64,000 nucleotides of DNA from Tetrahymena thermophila SB210 (lineage: Eukaryota > Ciliophora > Oligohymenophorea > Hymenostomatida > Tetrahymenidae). Position numbers and translations under genes: made by a program. Below are positions 39,489-50,654 of the stretch, in pieces. The notes beneath the pieces were generated by a model. That model saw only the letters and a program-made list of their open reading frames with translations. It searched no databases and was not told the origin of the DNA. The stretch spans positions 124,001-188,000 of the forward strand of contig NW_002475974.1 of assembly GCF_000189635.1 (NCBI RefSeq), written 5' to 3'. Each line of letters begins with the position of its first letter. Positions within the stretch are counted from its first letter, which is position 1.

Positions 39489-40070
39489 TGTTTAGTTATC
39501 TTCGCTTTTTAATACTCAGTATCTATTTTTTATATTTACACAATTTTTTTGATTATATTGAATATAATTTTATTAATATTCTTTTCTAATTTCTTTAAAG
39601 AAAACTTTTGTTTAAAAAAATAACAATAAATAAATAGATAGATATATAAATGATTATTCCGCCTAGTTTATTTATTGTATCTTTGTTCAAAAATTTATGA
39701 ATTATAATTAATATTTATTTATTTTAGGCGGATATTTATTTTTATGACTTTGTAGCATGATAAAAACAATTAATCAAAAAAAATTTCTATTTTAATTGAT
39801 ATGACATTTAATTTCATGAGCATCGCATCCCATAATTACATAATCCATCAATAAAATTTATTTTATTTTTTTTTGAAGATACAAATTAAAATTTAATTTG
39901 TTTCATGCTGCCCCTTATAAAATAAATATAAATACATTATTCCTACATATACAAATAGACTAACATCTTTCAATAAAAAGTCATAAAAAATAATAATACA
40001 CTCATTTTAAAAATTGTTTAACTGAAATTTTGTTGAAATTTTTTCATTAAATTTTAATCATTTTAATTAT
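39489..40070. other. Intergenic region with a small inverted repeat
   Basis: This lies upstream of the RBBP4/7 gene and downstream of the flavoenzyme gene. It holds ccgccta at 39659-39665 and its reverse complement taggcgg at 39726-39732, about 60 bp apart, in an otherwise nearly GC-free setting. No gene was recognised. Confidence 0.5.
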
Positions 40071-41496
40071 TCATTATTTTTGTTAGTGTTGCTAAAATCT
40101 TTTAAATATGAATTCCTAGTGCTATATTTAATATTTTTAAGTCATTTCTACAGCAAGTTTTCCAATATAAATAGCGAATTTAAAACCATGTCCAGAGCAA
40201 GGGCTCAAAAAGACTATATCAGGATTATCATTTAAGTAATCAATTATAAAATGATGGTCTGGGGTTGTTGTATAATAGCAATTACATTCTTTTTCTAATG
40301 ATTTAATAGTTTAAGAATCAAATGTTTTATCAATTAGTTTGTTAATCAAAATCTTATTTTATTAAAAACTGTCATTATTTTATTCGGATTTATCATTTTT
40401 TAATTCAGAGTACGAAGAAAATATTCTTCCTGAGTTATGCAAGGCAAATTTAACCAAACCCTTTTAAGAAATCTTAGGAAAACCATAAATAAATGCCTTT
40501 AATTCTTCTTATTCCACAAAAAATAAAGGAAATTAATCTTATTAAAACTAATTATCATTTTAAGATTAGAACCAAAATAAAGTATTTTCTTATATTTGTA
40601 ACATATCTTTATATTATTGAGAGTACTTAGAAAGGAAATCTGTTGCCCACATTCCAGCACTTATAATTAACTTTTTAGTGTAATAAGATGCATTATTAGA
40701 TAAATCTACTTTAATGAGCCCTAATTTATAAGAATATAAATTAATAGTATTATAAGTTTATATATTGTTTTTATTTACCTTTTTCAACTTCAGAGAAGGA
40801 AGTAACTGATAAATTTGTTAATATTTTTGAATCATTTGAATTTTTAAGACCTAGGTTTATCATATTTTCTATGCATTTTTCAGGGAATAATAAACCTGCT
40901 TCGGTCTCTAACATTCCAACGTGTTCATTTGAAAATAATTAAAATTCAGGAAATTTCTCTTTTATTTCTTTTGAAGAGAGCTTTTCATATTTTATATTAT
41001 GTTTTTCAAAGCCAATTTGTAAGTCTTTAACCAATTAAGAGCCCTCCTTACCTATACTCAATGCTCCTGTTTTGACAAAAAGTTTTTCACCTGATTGGAT
41101 TTCTAATTCTTTCCACATTTTAAGAGACTATTTTACTAAAGGAATATAAAAGCTTCCCTCAAAATAACTCTCTCTTAGAGCTCTTGTTTCACCATGATAA
41201 GAAGCCTTTTAGTGCAATAGATCAAACTACTCAATACCAAGAACCTGTTTTGCATAAAAAATATTGAGTAAGCTATCTTAAATGACAAGTAAATTAGAGG
41301 TATATTAAATGGTTTACTTTGTTAGTAAAGTAAATAAATTATAAGAGTAGAATAACTACTAAATTAATTATTTAATAGTGTTTTTTACTTTCTTTCCCAT
41401 TTAGGAAGCGTGATAAAAAGATGCTGAGCCCATAGCACCAAGACCAACTACTATAATATCGTAGACATAATTTATTTTTTGATCTTACATGTCCAT
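40071..41496 (-). CDS. FAD-dependent sarcosine/pipecolate-oxidase-like enzyme (DAO family)
   Basis: The family oxidises N-methyl or cyclic amino acids such as sarcosine or L-pipecolate with O2, forming H2O2, often in peroxisomes. The protein opens MDMQDQKINYVYDIIVVGLG followed by AMGSASFYHA, a Rossmann FAD-binding GxGxxG. Then come VLGIEQFDLLHQKASYHGET and RALRESYFEGSFYIPLVK, matching the conserved FAD-contact segment, and LFVKTGALSIGKEGSQLV. Near the C-terminus CNCYYTTTPDHHFIID carries the Cys that holds FAD covalently in monomeric sarcosine oxidases, and SPCSGHGFKFAIYIGKLAVE is the usual final FAD loop. TGA is at 40071-40073. One or two introns are present. The frame stays open upstream of this ATG with a hydrophobic run (see findings). 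No clear SKL-type peroxisome signal ends the protein. Confidence 0.88.
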
Positions 41497-43209
41497 TTCT
41501 TGAGTGTAAATTGAATTTTTTAAATAGTGACTTAGTGAATATCTTTGATCAGGATTTGTTTTTTAAATATAGATTATCAAAAAAGTAAGCAAGAAAAGAT
41601 AATAAAATTACAAATTTTAATTTTTTTCTAAAATTAGTGATTAATTCTCAGCTTATTTTTGTGTTTAATCTATTCCTTAACATTTTTATTTATCAAATCT
41701 CTTAGATAAAAGATATTAAAGAATTATAATAGAATATCTTAGTTTAGCTATGCAATTTTATATTATTTGAGTATTTAAAAATTTTTTTATTTTAGCCAAT
41801 TATAAATTTCGTATGTAGAGAGAGCTCTATTTTTCATAATTTCCCCCTTCAAACAAAATAAATATTTACTACATATCAAGTTATAATATTAATAAAGCTG
41901 AATCAAAATTTCTAATAAAATCGATGTTAAGAATTCTGTATTTTTATAACTTGGTAATTAAAATTTAGCTATAGAACTAAAGACGATTTGTCTATAAATT
42001 GCTTAAAATATCATTTTTTAAAAATATCTGCATTTTTTTCTTCCAAAGTAATTAAGTTTTCAAAGAATTTTTAGAAAAATTTCTTTCCTACCCTATTTAT
42101 TCATGTTTATTTAATGATTCTTATTATAATCAAATAATACAATAAGATGTTCTGTGATTAAAATTTTCTCTTAAAAGCTTAATTTATGTATGATAATCTC
42201 TTACTTTGTTAAAAATCAAAGCAGATTTTAAATGAATAAGTGATCACGGTATTAATAAATTATTAGCTTACAAATGGTAAAAGCAAATCAAACAAATAAA
42301 TAAATAAATACAAACACTTAAAAATATTAAATAAAATACAAAAAGTAAACCTTTACTTTAATATTATTGATTGTTACAATTCCTATATTTTCACAGCATT
42401 CCTAAAAGAAATGTTAATGGCATAATTTATTTTCCTGTATTTAATTTTATAGACTTTATCTAATATTTATAATATAGCAATTTTTACTGACCTGAGATCC
42501 GTAACAAATAAATAATTTTAAAACGTTTTCTTTAAATTAAAAGAATTTATTTTTTTTTAAATATTACAAACAGGATTTAAAAATAATTTCATTCCTATTT
42601 TTTAACAGAATTTTTCTTTTTCTCTTGAAAAAAATACAAATAACAATTTTAATTTGAATAAAGTGTAAAATGAAACATTTAGGTGAATAAATACGCTTTT
42701 AAGTTTTCGCTTAACTAAAAGATACAAACTTATTTAATTATATAGCGATTTTAAAATGGGAATCCAGTAATAATTTTTCAATATTAAATCTATAAAAGGA
42801 GAGATCCAACAAATCCGAATCTTTTTCTATAAAGATTGATAGTTAGAGGTTAATAAAATTTCTTTTTTTTATCTCTATCGAGTAAATAAAAATTTAAGCT
42901 TTGCATCATTGTGCTTTGAGTAAGTAGGTTCCTTTTTAACAGTATGTATGTTTTAATAAACAAATTTAAATTCATGAATGAAGTAAAAAAAATTAGTAAT
43001 TTATTTGTTTATTTGTTTGTACTTGAATGAAAATATTCAATGGGTATTAATATTTATTTCTTGAACTAGCGATTAAAGTTAAGAAGAAATTAATATCAAT
43101 AATTTTTAAATCAGTATTACTAATTTGTCAGATATACACAGATAAAAGTAATTATTGCATGAATTAAAGTTAGGAAAACTAAATTATACTAGCTGCTTAT
43201 TAAATTCTG

Positions 43210-43345
43210 TTCTTATCTTGCCTTAAAATTTTGCATACCTTACTTAAAGAAGCTAGAGATTTCATTAATGTTACTTTACCATAAAAATTATTGAGATGTT
43301 CTTTCATAAATACTTTAATTCCATATTTTAATGTTTATGCGTTAG
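43210..43345 (-). CDS. Possible isolated exon or gene remnant
   Basis: The minus strand reads GPNAQTLKYGIKVFMKEHLN followed by NFYGKVTLMKSLASLSK and then a GTATG donor. Composition is protein-like (Gly, Pro, Val, Met, balanced charge) and stands out from the flanking noise. A second frame over the same bases is also open (SIYERTSQQFLWQSNINEIS), so this may be coincidence. No start or partner exon was found. Confidence 0.25.
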
Positions 43346-44064
43346 GGCCTCTAATATGTAAGAAATGTTTTTATTAGTTCAAAAAACACAAAAAAAAAAT
43401 AATATTGTAAAATTTAATTTTTAAAGAAAAACAAACGAGTGTATTACCATTTTACAGTACTGGTAGGTATCTCTCTTAACGAGTGTGAAATATGTTTACA
43501 AAAAATAAAATATTGTTATAATTAAAGTTTTTAGAGAGTTATTAAATAAATCTAAAGATTACAGATTACTTAAACCATAAATTAAGTTGTGGTGATAATT
43601 AGAATTTATTTGAATTTAAGTGATTGCAATAGGCTCAGATTTTGATCAAAGTGAAAAGTATTATTATACTGTTTTGTAAATTTGTGCATAGGATTGAAAC
43701 ATTATTATATCAGAAGGCAGACGACAATATATATAATAAACCATAAATAGTATTTAAATAGTTGTCATATTCATAAATTATTTATTAAAGACTTCTTTTT
43801 AGAGAAGTATTTGCATAATATTTTAAAAGCATGTAAATTTTATTAGTGTACTTTTGAAATATTAAATGTGTAAACAAGCATGTTAGTATTATTGAAATAA
43901 AAGGCTTTTAATGTTGATCTTTTTAGTTACCTTTTTTATTTATTATAAATCTATAATAGCTTGTTTGCTTACAGTCATGTATATAGAATTTTTCAAAATC
44001 CACACATAAATTTTTGGATACAAACACACATTAAGCTATAAAACAATCAATCTTATTTTATACT

Positions 44065-44087
44065 GACTGATTGATTGATTGATTGAA
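44065..44087. repeat. (TGAT)n microsatellite
   Basis: About five tandem tgat units lie in the gene-poor region. Confidence 0.85.
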
Positions 44088-46268
44088 TTTTTTGGTTAGT
44101 TATATTTAGCGTCGCTAGCTATCTAATTAATTAGATGTATTGAATTAATTTTTTATTTATTTATCTTACTTAGTTCAAGCTATTATAAGAAATCTTAATT
44201 AATCGATAATATTAGAATCCAAAATCACTTTTTAAAAATTTGCTTGTACAAAGAAAAAAATTAATAAAAAAGCAATTTTTAGATTAAAAGTTGTATTTTT
44301 TCTATGATTAATCAAACCATTAATTTATTAAATTCCTTTTACAATAATATACTGTTTGATTTTCTACGCTCTGAATGCAAGTAATTCAATTCTAAAGCTC
44401 TATGTTTCTTTTAATACTATTTTATGATTTGTAAAATAATGGTTTTATGTAAGATTAATAATATTTTTAGTTTTAGACTAGCCATTAATTTAATTTGCCA
44501 TACTAGTTAAATTGAGGTTATCATCAACAGCTATAAGACTACTGTAATCAAAAATAGTTATTATAAAGTTTTTATATAATATAATAACATTTATTCATAA
44601 ATTTGCAATTTAAAATTATTTCTAATTCAATCTCTCATTTCGTCAATGTTATACCATCTTAAGTAAATTTAATAGACTTACATTTCTCTTTTTAATGGAT
44701 TTTTAAGAATAAAAGGGAGGGAAATAAGTTTATAGTTTTCTTTACTATGTAATTAAATTTTGCATAATCCAAGCGACAGACTCTTCTGATTTTATTTGAA
44801 TTAATTTGATATTTTTAGTATTGGTTGATTGAAATTATCAATGATTATAAAAATGGAAAAAAATAATTAATAATATTTGCTTTTCAAGCATAAACTTTTT
44901 CGCAAAATTAGAAATAGGTTAATTCAAAATGTATACTTCTTTTTTAGGTTAATATCTTGGTAAACAGTAGGAGTTTATTTAAAGATTAAACAGTAATTAA
45001 ATAAACAGCTATTTTTGATATGAATATTTTTAGGTTAATTGATAAATTAATAAATTGCTAAGGAAAACTTTGGTTTTTATGGGATACAAATGTATTGAGG
45101 AGAAATTTCAAAAAAAAAAAATACTGAGTCAGCTGCATCGTTTATATATGAAATTTATTATTTTTTCTTGAATTATCTTAAAATTAACCAGTTAATGTTA
45201 AATTCTGATAAGTACAATAACTTTCTTATGTTTCCTTAAAATATGTGATTTACTTACTATTTGGAGTTAACGCTTTACAAATAGCAAGTAGAATGATTTG
45301 TGATTTTAGTAAAATATTTAAAATATTGTTCCATTCATTTTTAATTTTTCATCAACTTGCTTGTCATAAAATTTGAGCTATTTTGTGATTGAAATAATAT
45401 TTAATACTAGTGAATAGGGGATTTTGCGAAATTAAATACAAATTTTTCAACCTGACAATTATTTATTTATTTAATAAAAGCATATTTTATTTGTAAAAAA
45501 TAAAAACTCATTTTTACTGCATTATTAAAATATTTCCATCATTAATATTTATGTGTACAAATATTTTAAAATCTATTAGAATTGATTAAATCTCATCATT
45601 TCTTTTTATATTACACAGTGTGTTAGCAGAATAATTAATCCTCATTAAATTTGATTAATATCAAATTATAATCTCTTTTTATTCAGTAAAGTAAAACTAA
45701 AGTATATAAATTCTTCAAAATATTATACAAAATAAGAATAAAGTAATGATTTACAATAAGCAAAATAAATGAGGCTACTTAATTGTTTGAATTTGACCAT
45801 TAATGATGGCTATCTCTTTATCTTTGCTAAAATAAATGAAAAAGAGAATGAGTTAAAAAAAAAAATTTCAAGCATTTAATATAATTTCCTACCCCTTAGA
45901 TAATTACAGGTTGCTTGCTTGTTTTTGTTTTTAGAAAGTTAAAAATTAATTTAGTGGTTGGTTCAAATTATTAATAACTTGAAAGCTGCTAATTTGATTT
46001 GTTTTGCATGGGAAGTGTATTGATTTATCTAAGTAAAAATAAGAGTATAAATGAAAATCAAAGCGTCTCTATTTCAAAAATAAGCCAATAAAACATCATA
46101 AATTTATAATAATTAAAATCATAACTAAATAAAAAAAGTAAAAAAAAAAATTATCAATCAAAGTAAATAAAGTTTAACTAACTAATTTACCTTAAAAATT
46201 AAAAACTAACAAACTCTTAAACTAAAAAACAAACACTCTCCTTATAATTGTTCTACACAAAAATAATA

Positions 46269-47636
46269 ATGTAAGCTGCTTTCCTCTACAAAGAATAAAT
46301 AAAGGAAGATATCATCTACCTCTCTCAACTCAAGAAACAAAAAGGATCTGAAAGAAACATCTTAAACAAATGGTTTTAAGATTCTATTAAAAACTACTTC
46401 TTGGAAACATATGCCAGTCCCTTCCTTAAAAATGAATTAGGTGAAGGCTTTGTTAAGAAAGTTAAATAAAACATTGAAAAGAAAATGTTATGCGATGGTC
46501 TTAAGTTCATGAATCTCCTTAACCAATATAAAATTGAACTCGAACAATATGGTAAGGCCCAAAAATTCGTTAACTCATTGATATCCATTATCATTGACGA
46601 TTAAAAGCTTGAAAGAGGTTCCGCTTTATGGGCCAAGCAAGCCAAGAAGAAATTCGTCGCTTTAATGCTTATCGTTTTAATGGACTACAGTGATGGTAAG
46701 GTAACTTCTTTCTACGATATGTGGAATTACATCTTCCCATCTGAAACTTAAATCAAGAAAAAGCTCTCCAAGGATGATAAAATGAGATTGAAATACAGCT
46801 CAAACACCAATATCCTCCTCGGAACTTCCCCCATCAATTCCAGCACTACTCTCGGATATTAACAATATGCTTAAGCTACCAAAAATTACTAAATCCATGA
46901 CAACTCTTCTTAGTGTTCCAGAACTTGCGACTTTTAAGAAATTGAAAATGCTCCTATTGTTGCCAAGAAATTCAAAATTGAACCTAAATAAGAAAACTAT
47001 GAAAACTAATACATTAATTAACAATACTAATAACAACAATAATAGAATATCCAATAACAATAAGCTCAACAATTCTAATTCATTCCTGCTTAGTCTTTCT
47101 AAACTCTTAAACAACAACAAGAAATGTTATTGAGACCTCACTCCAACTCTTAAATTAATCAATAATACAATCCTTCATTCTTAAATACTCCTGATTTCAT
47201 AAGAAGAATGAGCTAAGCTCTTCCCCTCAAATAAGAAGTTCACGAATAAGAATTGATCAACCTCGACGATCCTTAGTTCTTCTAAGATAAGATCGATGAA
47301 GTTCAATTATAACAATAAGCTTAAATTCCCTAATACTAATAAGCTCCCTAAACTCCTCTTTAATTTGCTCAACAACCATAGTTGAATTTGGAATAAACTT
47401 TACTTTAGAACCTCCATAACTAACAATAAGTTTAACATTAAGGTCTTTACTAATTCTAAGAATAAGCTATGAATGCCTAAGCAGTTCATATCCCTTCTTA
47501 AGCTTAACAATTAAATTAATTGCCTACCAACCCTAACAACGGTTACTTCTACAATAATGTTGATATTAACAACTACTTCAGTGTTGATCAATTGTTTGCT
47601 TAAAACAACTATGCTGCTAGCTCTAATTTATATTGA
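46269..47636 (+). CDS. Intronless, probably highly expressed protein with Gln-rich C-terminus
   Basis: A single uninterrupted frame of 455 residues runs from MQAAFLYKEQIKEDIIYLSQ to NNYAASSNLY-TGA. Unlike all neighbours it favours C-ending codons (TTC, AAC, CTC, ATC, GCC, AAG) and uses TAA far more than TAG for Gln. This is the codon style of highly expressed Tetrahymena genes. Residues 1 to about 165 form an ordered, Lys-rich helical domain (RNILNKWFQDSIKNYFLETY, GFVKKVKQNIEKKML, SALWAKQAKKKFVALMLIVL). After a KKFKIEPKQE segment at about 240 the protein becomes Gln-rich with poly-Gln runs and ends with NNGYFYNNVDINNYFS. The layout suggests a nucleic-acid-associated or transcription-related protein, but I recognise no family. 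Short ORFs in the other frames and on the other strand here are by-products of its GC content. Confidence 0.85.
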
Positions 47637-47649
47637 AAAAAAAAAAGGA

Positions 47650-48125
47650 GTAAAACCTTTATAACTAAACATATTAATTAATATAATACCAACTACTTTA
47701 CAAAAATTGAACTATTCTTTTATATATAAATCTCACCTTTCACACATCCACTGACTACTAGTCTTTCTTTCTCATCCACTTTTATTTCAAAACAAAAAGT
47801 GATAAACCTATATACTAATTATTATAACTTCACCTCATTTCTTTCTCATTATCTCATCTCATATTGTCACACCTATACTATATATTTCATCTCATACATT
47901 AATTATATTATAATGTCTTTCTTAATATTCAACAGTTTCTTATACATTAAAAAATGTATTAATTAATAAGTGTTCATTTTAATTGGTATTTATATTTCTC
48001 TTCATGTCATTTGTCTCACATATTATAGAATTGAATCACATTTCATCATAAAATTTATCATCATTTACTTAATAAGTATTATTTAATATTTCTCTTCTCT
48101 CATTACTTTTCTTGGTGAGCTCAAA
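47650..48125 (+). other. C/T-rich, G-depleted tract downstream of the intronless gene
   Basis: From about 47,700 to 48,110 the plus strand is strongly C-over-G skewed with recurring tctca/catctca words (tctcacctttcacacatcc, ttctcattatctcatctcat). Neighbouring spacers do not show this. It may be a long 3' untranslated region or an untranslated transcript. The frame appears open mainly because TGA cannot form without G. Confidence 0.5.
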
Positions 48126-48654
48126 AATTAATAGAAATATATGTTAGAGAAAACAAAATTCGATTAAGATTAATATTCTACAAAATCGCGCGCATATAAT
48201 ATGTAGAACTATTAACTTATTATATATATTCTCTAGTCTTTATAATAAAAAAAAAGATAATAAGCCCTTTCAAACTTTAAAAATTTATTTTTTCATAAAC
48301 AAGAACTGAATACTTAAATATACACAGTTTAGATTAGTTAGGAAGTTGATAAAAAATAGTCAATATAAAATTTTGTCAAAAGATAAAAATGTAATTTGAA
48401 TGTATAAATAAAGGAAACAAAGGAAGAAAGAAAGAAAAAAGAGTCAATGATAAATATTATTTCAAAATATCTCACCTCCCACAAGGTTAATCAATCAATA
48501 TTATAATTTCAAAATAATTATTAAATATCTTTCTTTCCTTCTTTAATTAATCTAAAAAAAAGAGGGATGAAATAAATTAAGAAACAAATTTTTAATTTAA
48601 CTAAGCTATATGATGCCCTTTATATTGATTTTCTTAAAATATCATTTTTTAAAA

Positions 48655-48710
48655 ATTCATTCATTCATTAATACATTCATTCATTCATTCATTCATTCAT
48701 TTATTCATTC
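48655..48710. repeat. (ATTC)n microsatellite
   Basis: About thirteen attc units, with a few interruptions, lie in the spacer. Confidence 0.9.
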
Positions 48711-49196
48711 TAATATATTTATGAGCTGGCTGGTTAACAAATAATTTGTTAATTTTTTGAATTCAGAGACTGTTTTTAACTCCCGCTATTTATAGTAATT
48801 GATTTAATAAAAAATAAATGCGCTGTCCATGTTTTACTTTTATTATCAATTAAATTAATATCTTCTCTTTTATATTAGATAATTTAATCACTTTTAATTT
48901 TAATCTAAATTAAAATTATTCCTTTCATTTATAATTTTTTTATGCGTTGAAAAATAAATTTCTATTTTTAACATAATAAACTTAATTTCTTTGAATTATA
49001 TTTAATTTTTTTTGCTAGCGCGCGTGCTATTATTTTTTTACTTAAAAGCAAGCTAGTCTTTCATAGAATTTCTATTTTAATTACAAAAAAATTTGTTATT
49101 CAATCATTTAATAAACAATCCAATTTTTGTTTGTTTGGTGTTCAGTATTCATGAATTATATTTCTATTTATTGAGCTATTTTCATGTAATTAAAAA

Positions 49197-49650
49197 ATGG
49201 AATTGAGTAATAAAAGTTAGAAAAGCTCTAGCAAGAGCTTAAAGATAAGAAATTAAAATAAATTTATTCGAAATTTGTTAGTATTCAATGATCTGTACTA
49301 CTAATTGAATGAATCGATGCATAGTATCATCAAAAATTATTGATCAATACATTTAGTAATAGTGATAATATAGAAAACTCTAATTTACTACTAAATCCAG
49401 ATTTAATAATCCAAAATAGCACTCCTGCATTGTCTTATTTGTAAATTTGTTAAATTGAAAAAATAGTTGCTCAAATAGAAAATTAATTCTATTAATAGAT
49501 TGAGAAATCAATGATATTTAGAGTAACTTCTATTTGAGCTATATTTTTTAGGATTATTTAGAAAAAAATTGTGAATCTATTCTAATTATTAAACAACTTG
49601 TTACAAATATTTATATGTTAACATAAGCGCAGCTTAGCTTGATATGAAAG
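49197..49650 (+). pseudogene. Possible small or broken gene
   Basis: ATG at 49197 opens MELSNKSQKSSSKSLKIRNQ and runs 48 codons to TGA near 49342. In another frame, from about 49310, a protein-like stretch reads HQKLLINTFSNSDNIENSNL and STPALSYLQICQIEKIVAQI, ending near 49540. A third piece after 49555 reads DYLEKNCESILIIKQLVTNI. Consecutive good stretches in different frames, with no normal intron between them, suggest a decayed gene or missed splicing. I do not recognise the product. Confidence 0.3.
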
Positions 49651-50167
49651 GTTAAGACTGCTTAATTCCCTCGTTGATTTATTGATTAAGTTATTGAAAA
49701 TCTGATAAAATGTAATTTAATTGGTAATTATAAAATTCTCTTTTGGCATTTATTTAAATAAAATATATGTTATTTAATATTTATTAATTATTTTTCTCTT
49801 ATTTGCCCAAAAATACATCATAATTCTTTTGAAGTGCTGACCTCTTAAATTTATTATATATCTTTGGACAGTAATGTTTTTCAAAAGGCTGATAACAGAA
49901 TTGATTATATAATATAAGCTTTATTAAAAATAAGTGTAAATCTTAAGAGTTGATTTTTTTTTCAAATTTCATGAATTACTTAAAAATTAAATGCATCACC
50001 TTAATATTAAAAAATAGTTAATAAATTACATATTATATTCATGACTTTTGCGATCAAAGTATTTTTCTATTATCTATTTTATTTATGACTTACTAACTTT
50101 CTTATTTAAAATATGTGAAATTTTTGTATTGTTTCTTTCAAATATCCTACATGTTTAGCACAAATGA

Positions 50168-50654
50168 TCACAAAAAATAAAAAATCATATTAAACTCCTT
50201 CATATTTTTTGAGATAGTCACATCAGAAATAGAAATAAATTTAAATTTTATAGGATTTATCGAATAGTTAAAATAATTGTCATGATTTCTATTTAATCGC
50301 ATCTAGAAAACAAAAAATAAATAAATAAATAATATAAGAATAACGAGTAAAGATAAATTTTAAATTACACTATTACAACTCATAGTGAAAGAAGGCAAAT
50401 AATTATTAACAAGTTTTTCTAAATCAACTTCTTCTTCATTTTGCTTTTATAATATTTTACTTTTTTTTAGATTTTTAAACAACAGATCTCCTTCTTTTTT
50501 TAAGTTCAGTAAATGAAATTGTTCGAGAAAGTGAATACAAGGGATAAAATATCTTAAATTTTAGCTTGATTACTTTTATAAAAAAGACAAATTGAACTAC
50601 TGGAAAAATTATAATCGCAAATAAAATTTTATACAAATTAGATATATTTTTCAT
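50168..50654 (-). CDS. Candidate small membrane protein, frame uncertain
   Basis: The minus strand opens MKNISNLYKILFAIIIFPVV at 50654, with a hydrophobic run like a signal peptide or anchor. A downstream frame reads KKEGDLLFKNLKKSKILQKQ, then NEEEVDLEKLVNNYLPSFTM, then a membrane-like helix (LSLLVILILFIYLFFVF) and NRNHDNYFNYSINPIKFKFI before TGA at 50168-50170. The first and second parts are in different frames. Either an unseen intron joins them, or a frameshift has broken the gene, or only the second part is coding. Product unrecognised. Confidence 0.35.

Larger units (their letters stand above)
41497..46268. other. Gene-poor region, 4.8 kb
   Basis: This is by far the longest stretch without a clear gene in the first 50 kb. 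It contains simple repeats (tgat copies at 44065-44087), A/T runs and one weak minus-strand candidate exon at 43210-43345 (listed separately). I saw no tRNA, no telomere-like (G4T2) array and no chromosome-breakage motif. The last ~100 bp before 46269 are A-rich and G-poor like ciliate 5' leaders. Confidence 0.5.
47637..49196. other. Spacer of 1.6 kb downstream of the intronless gene
   Basis: It includes the C-rich tract, the attc microsatellite, and two rare GC runs: cgcgcgc near 48188 and gcgcgcg near 49019. No further gene was recognised. Confidence 0.5.

Noticed and set aside
46800..47133. Leu-rich and Asn-rich ORFs on both strands
   Set aside because: They are alternative-frame readings of the Gln-rich part of the intronless gene, which has one clean 455-codon frame.
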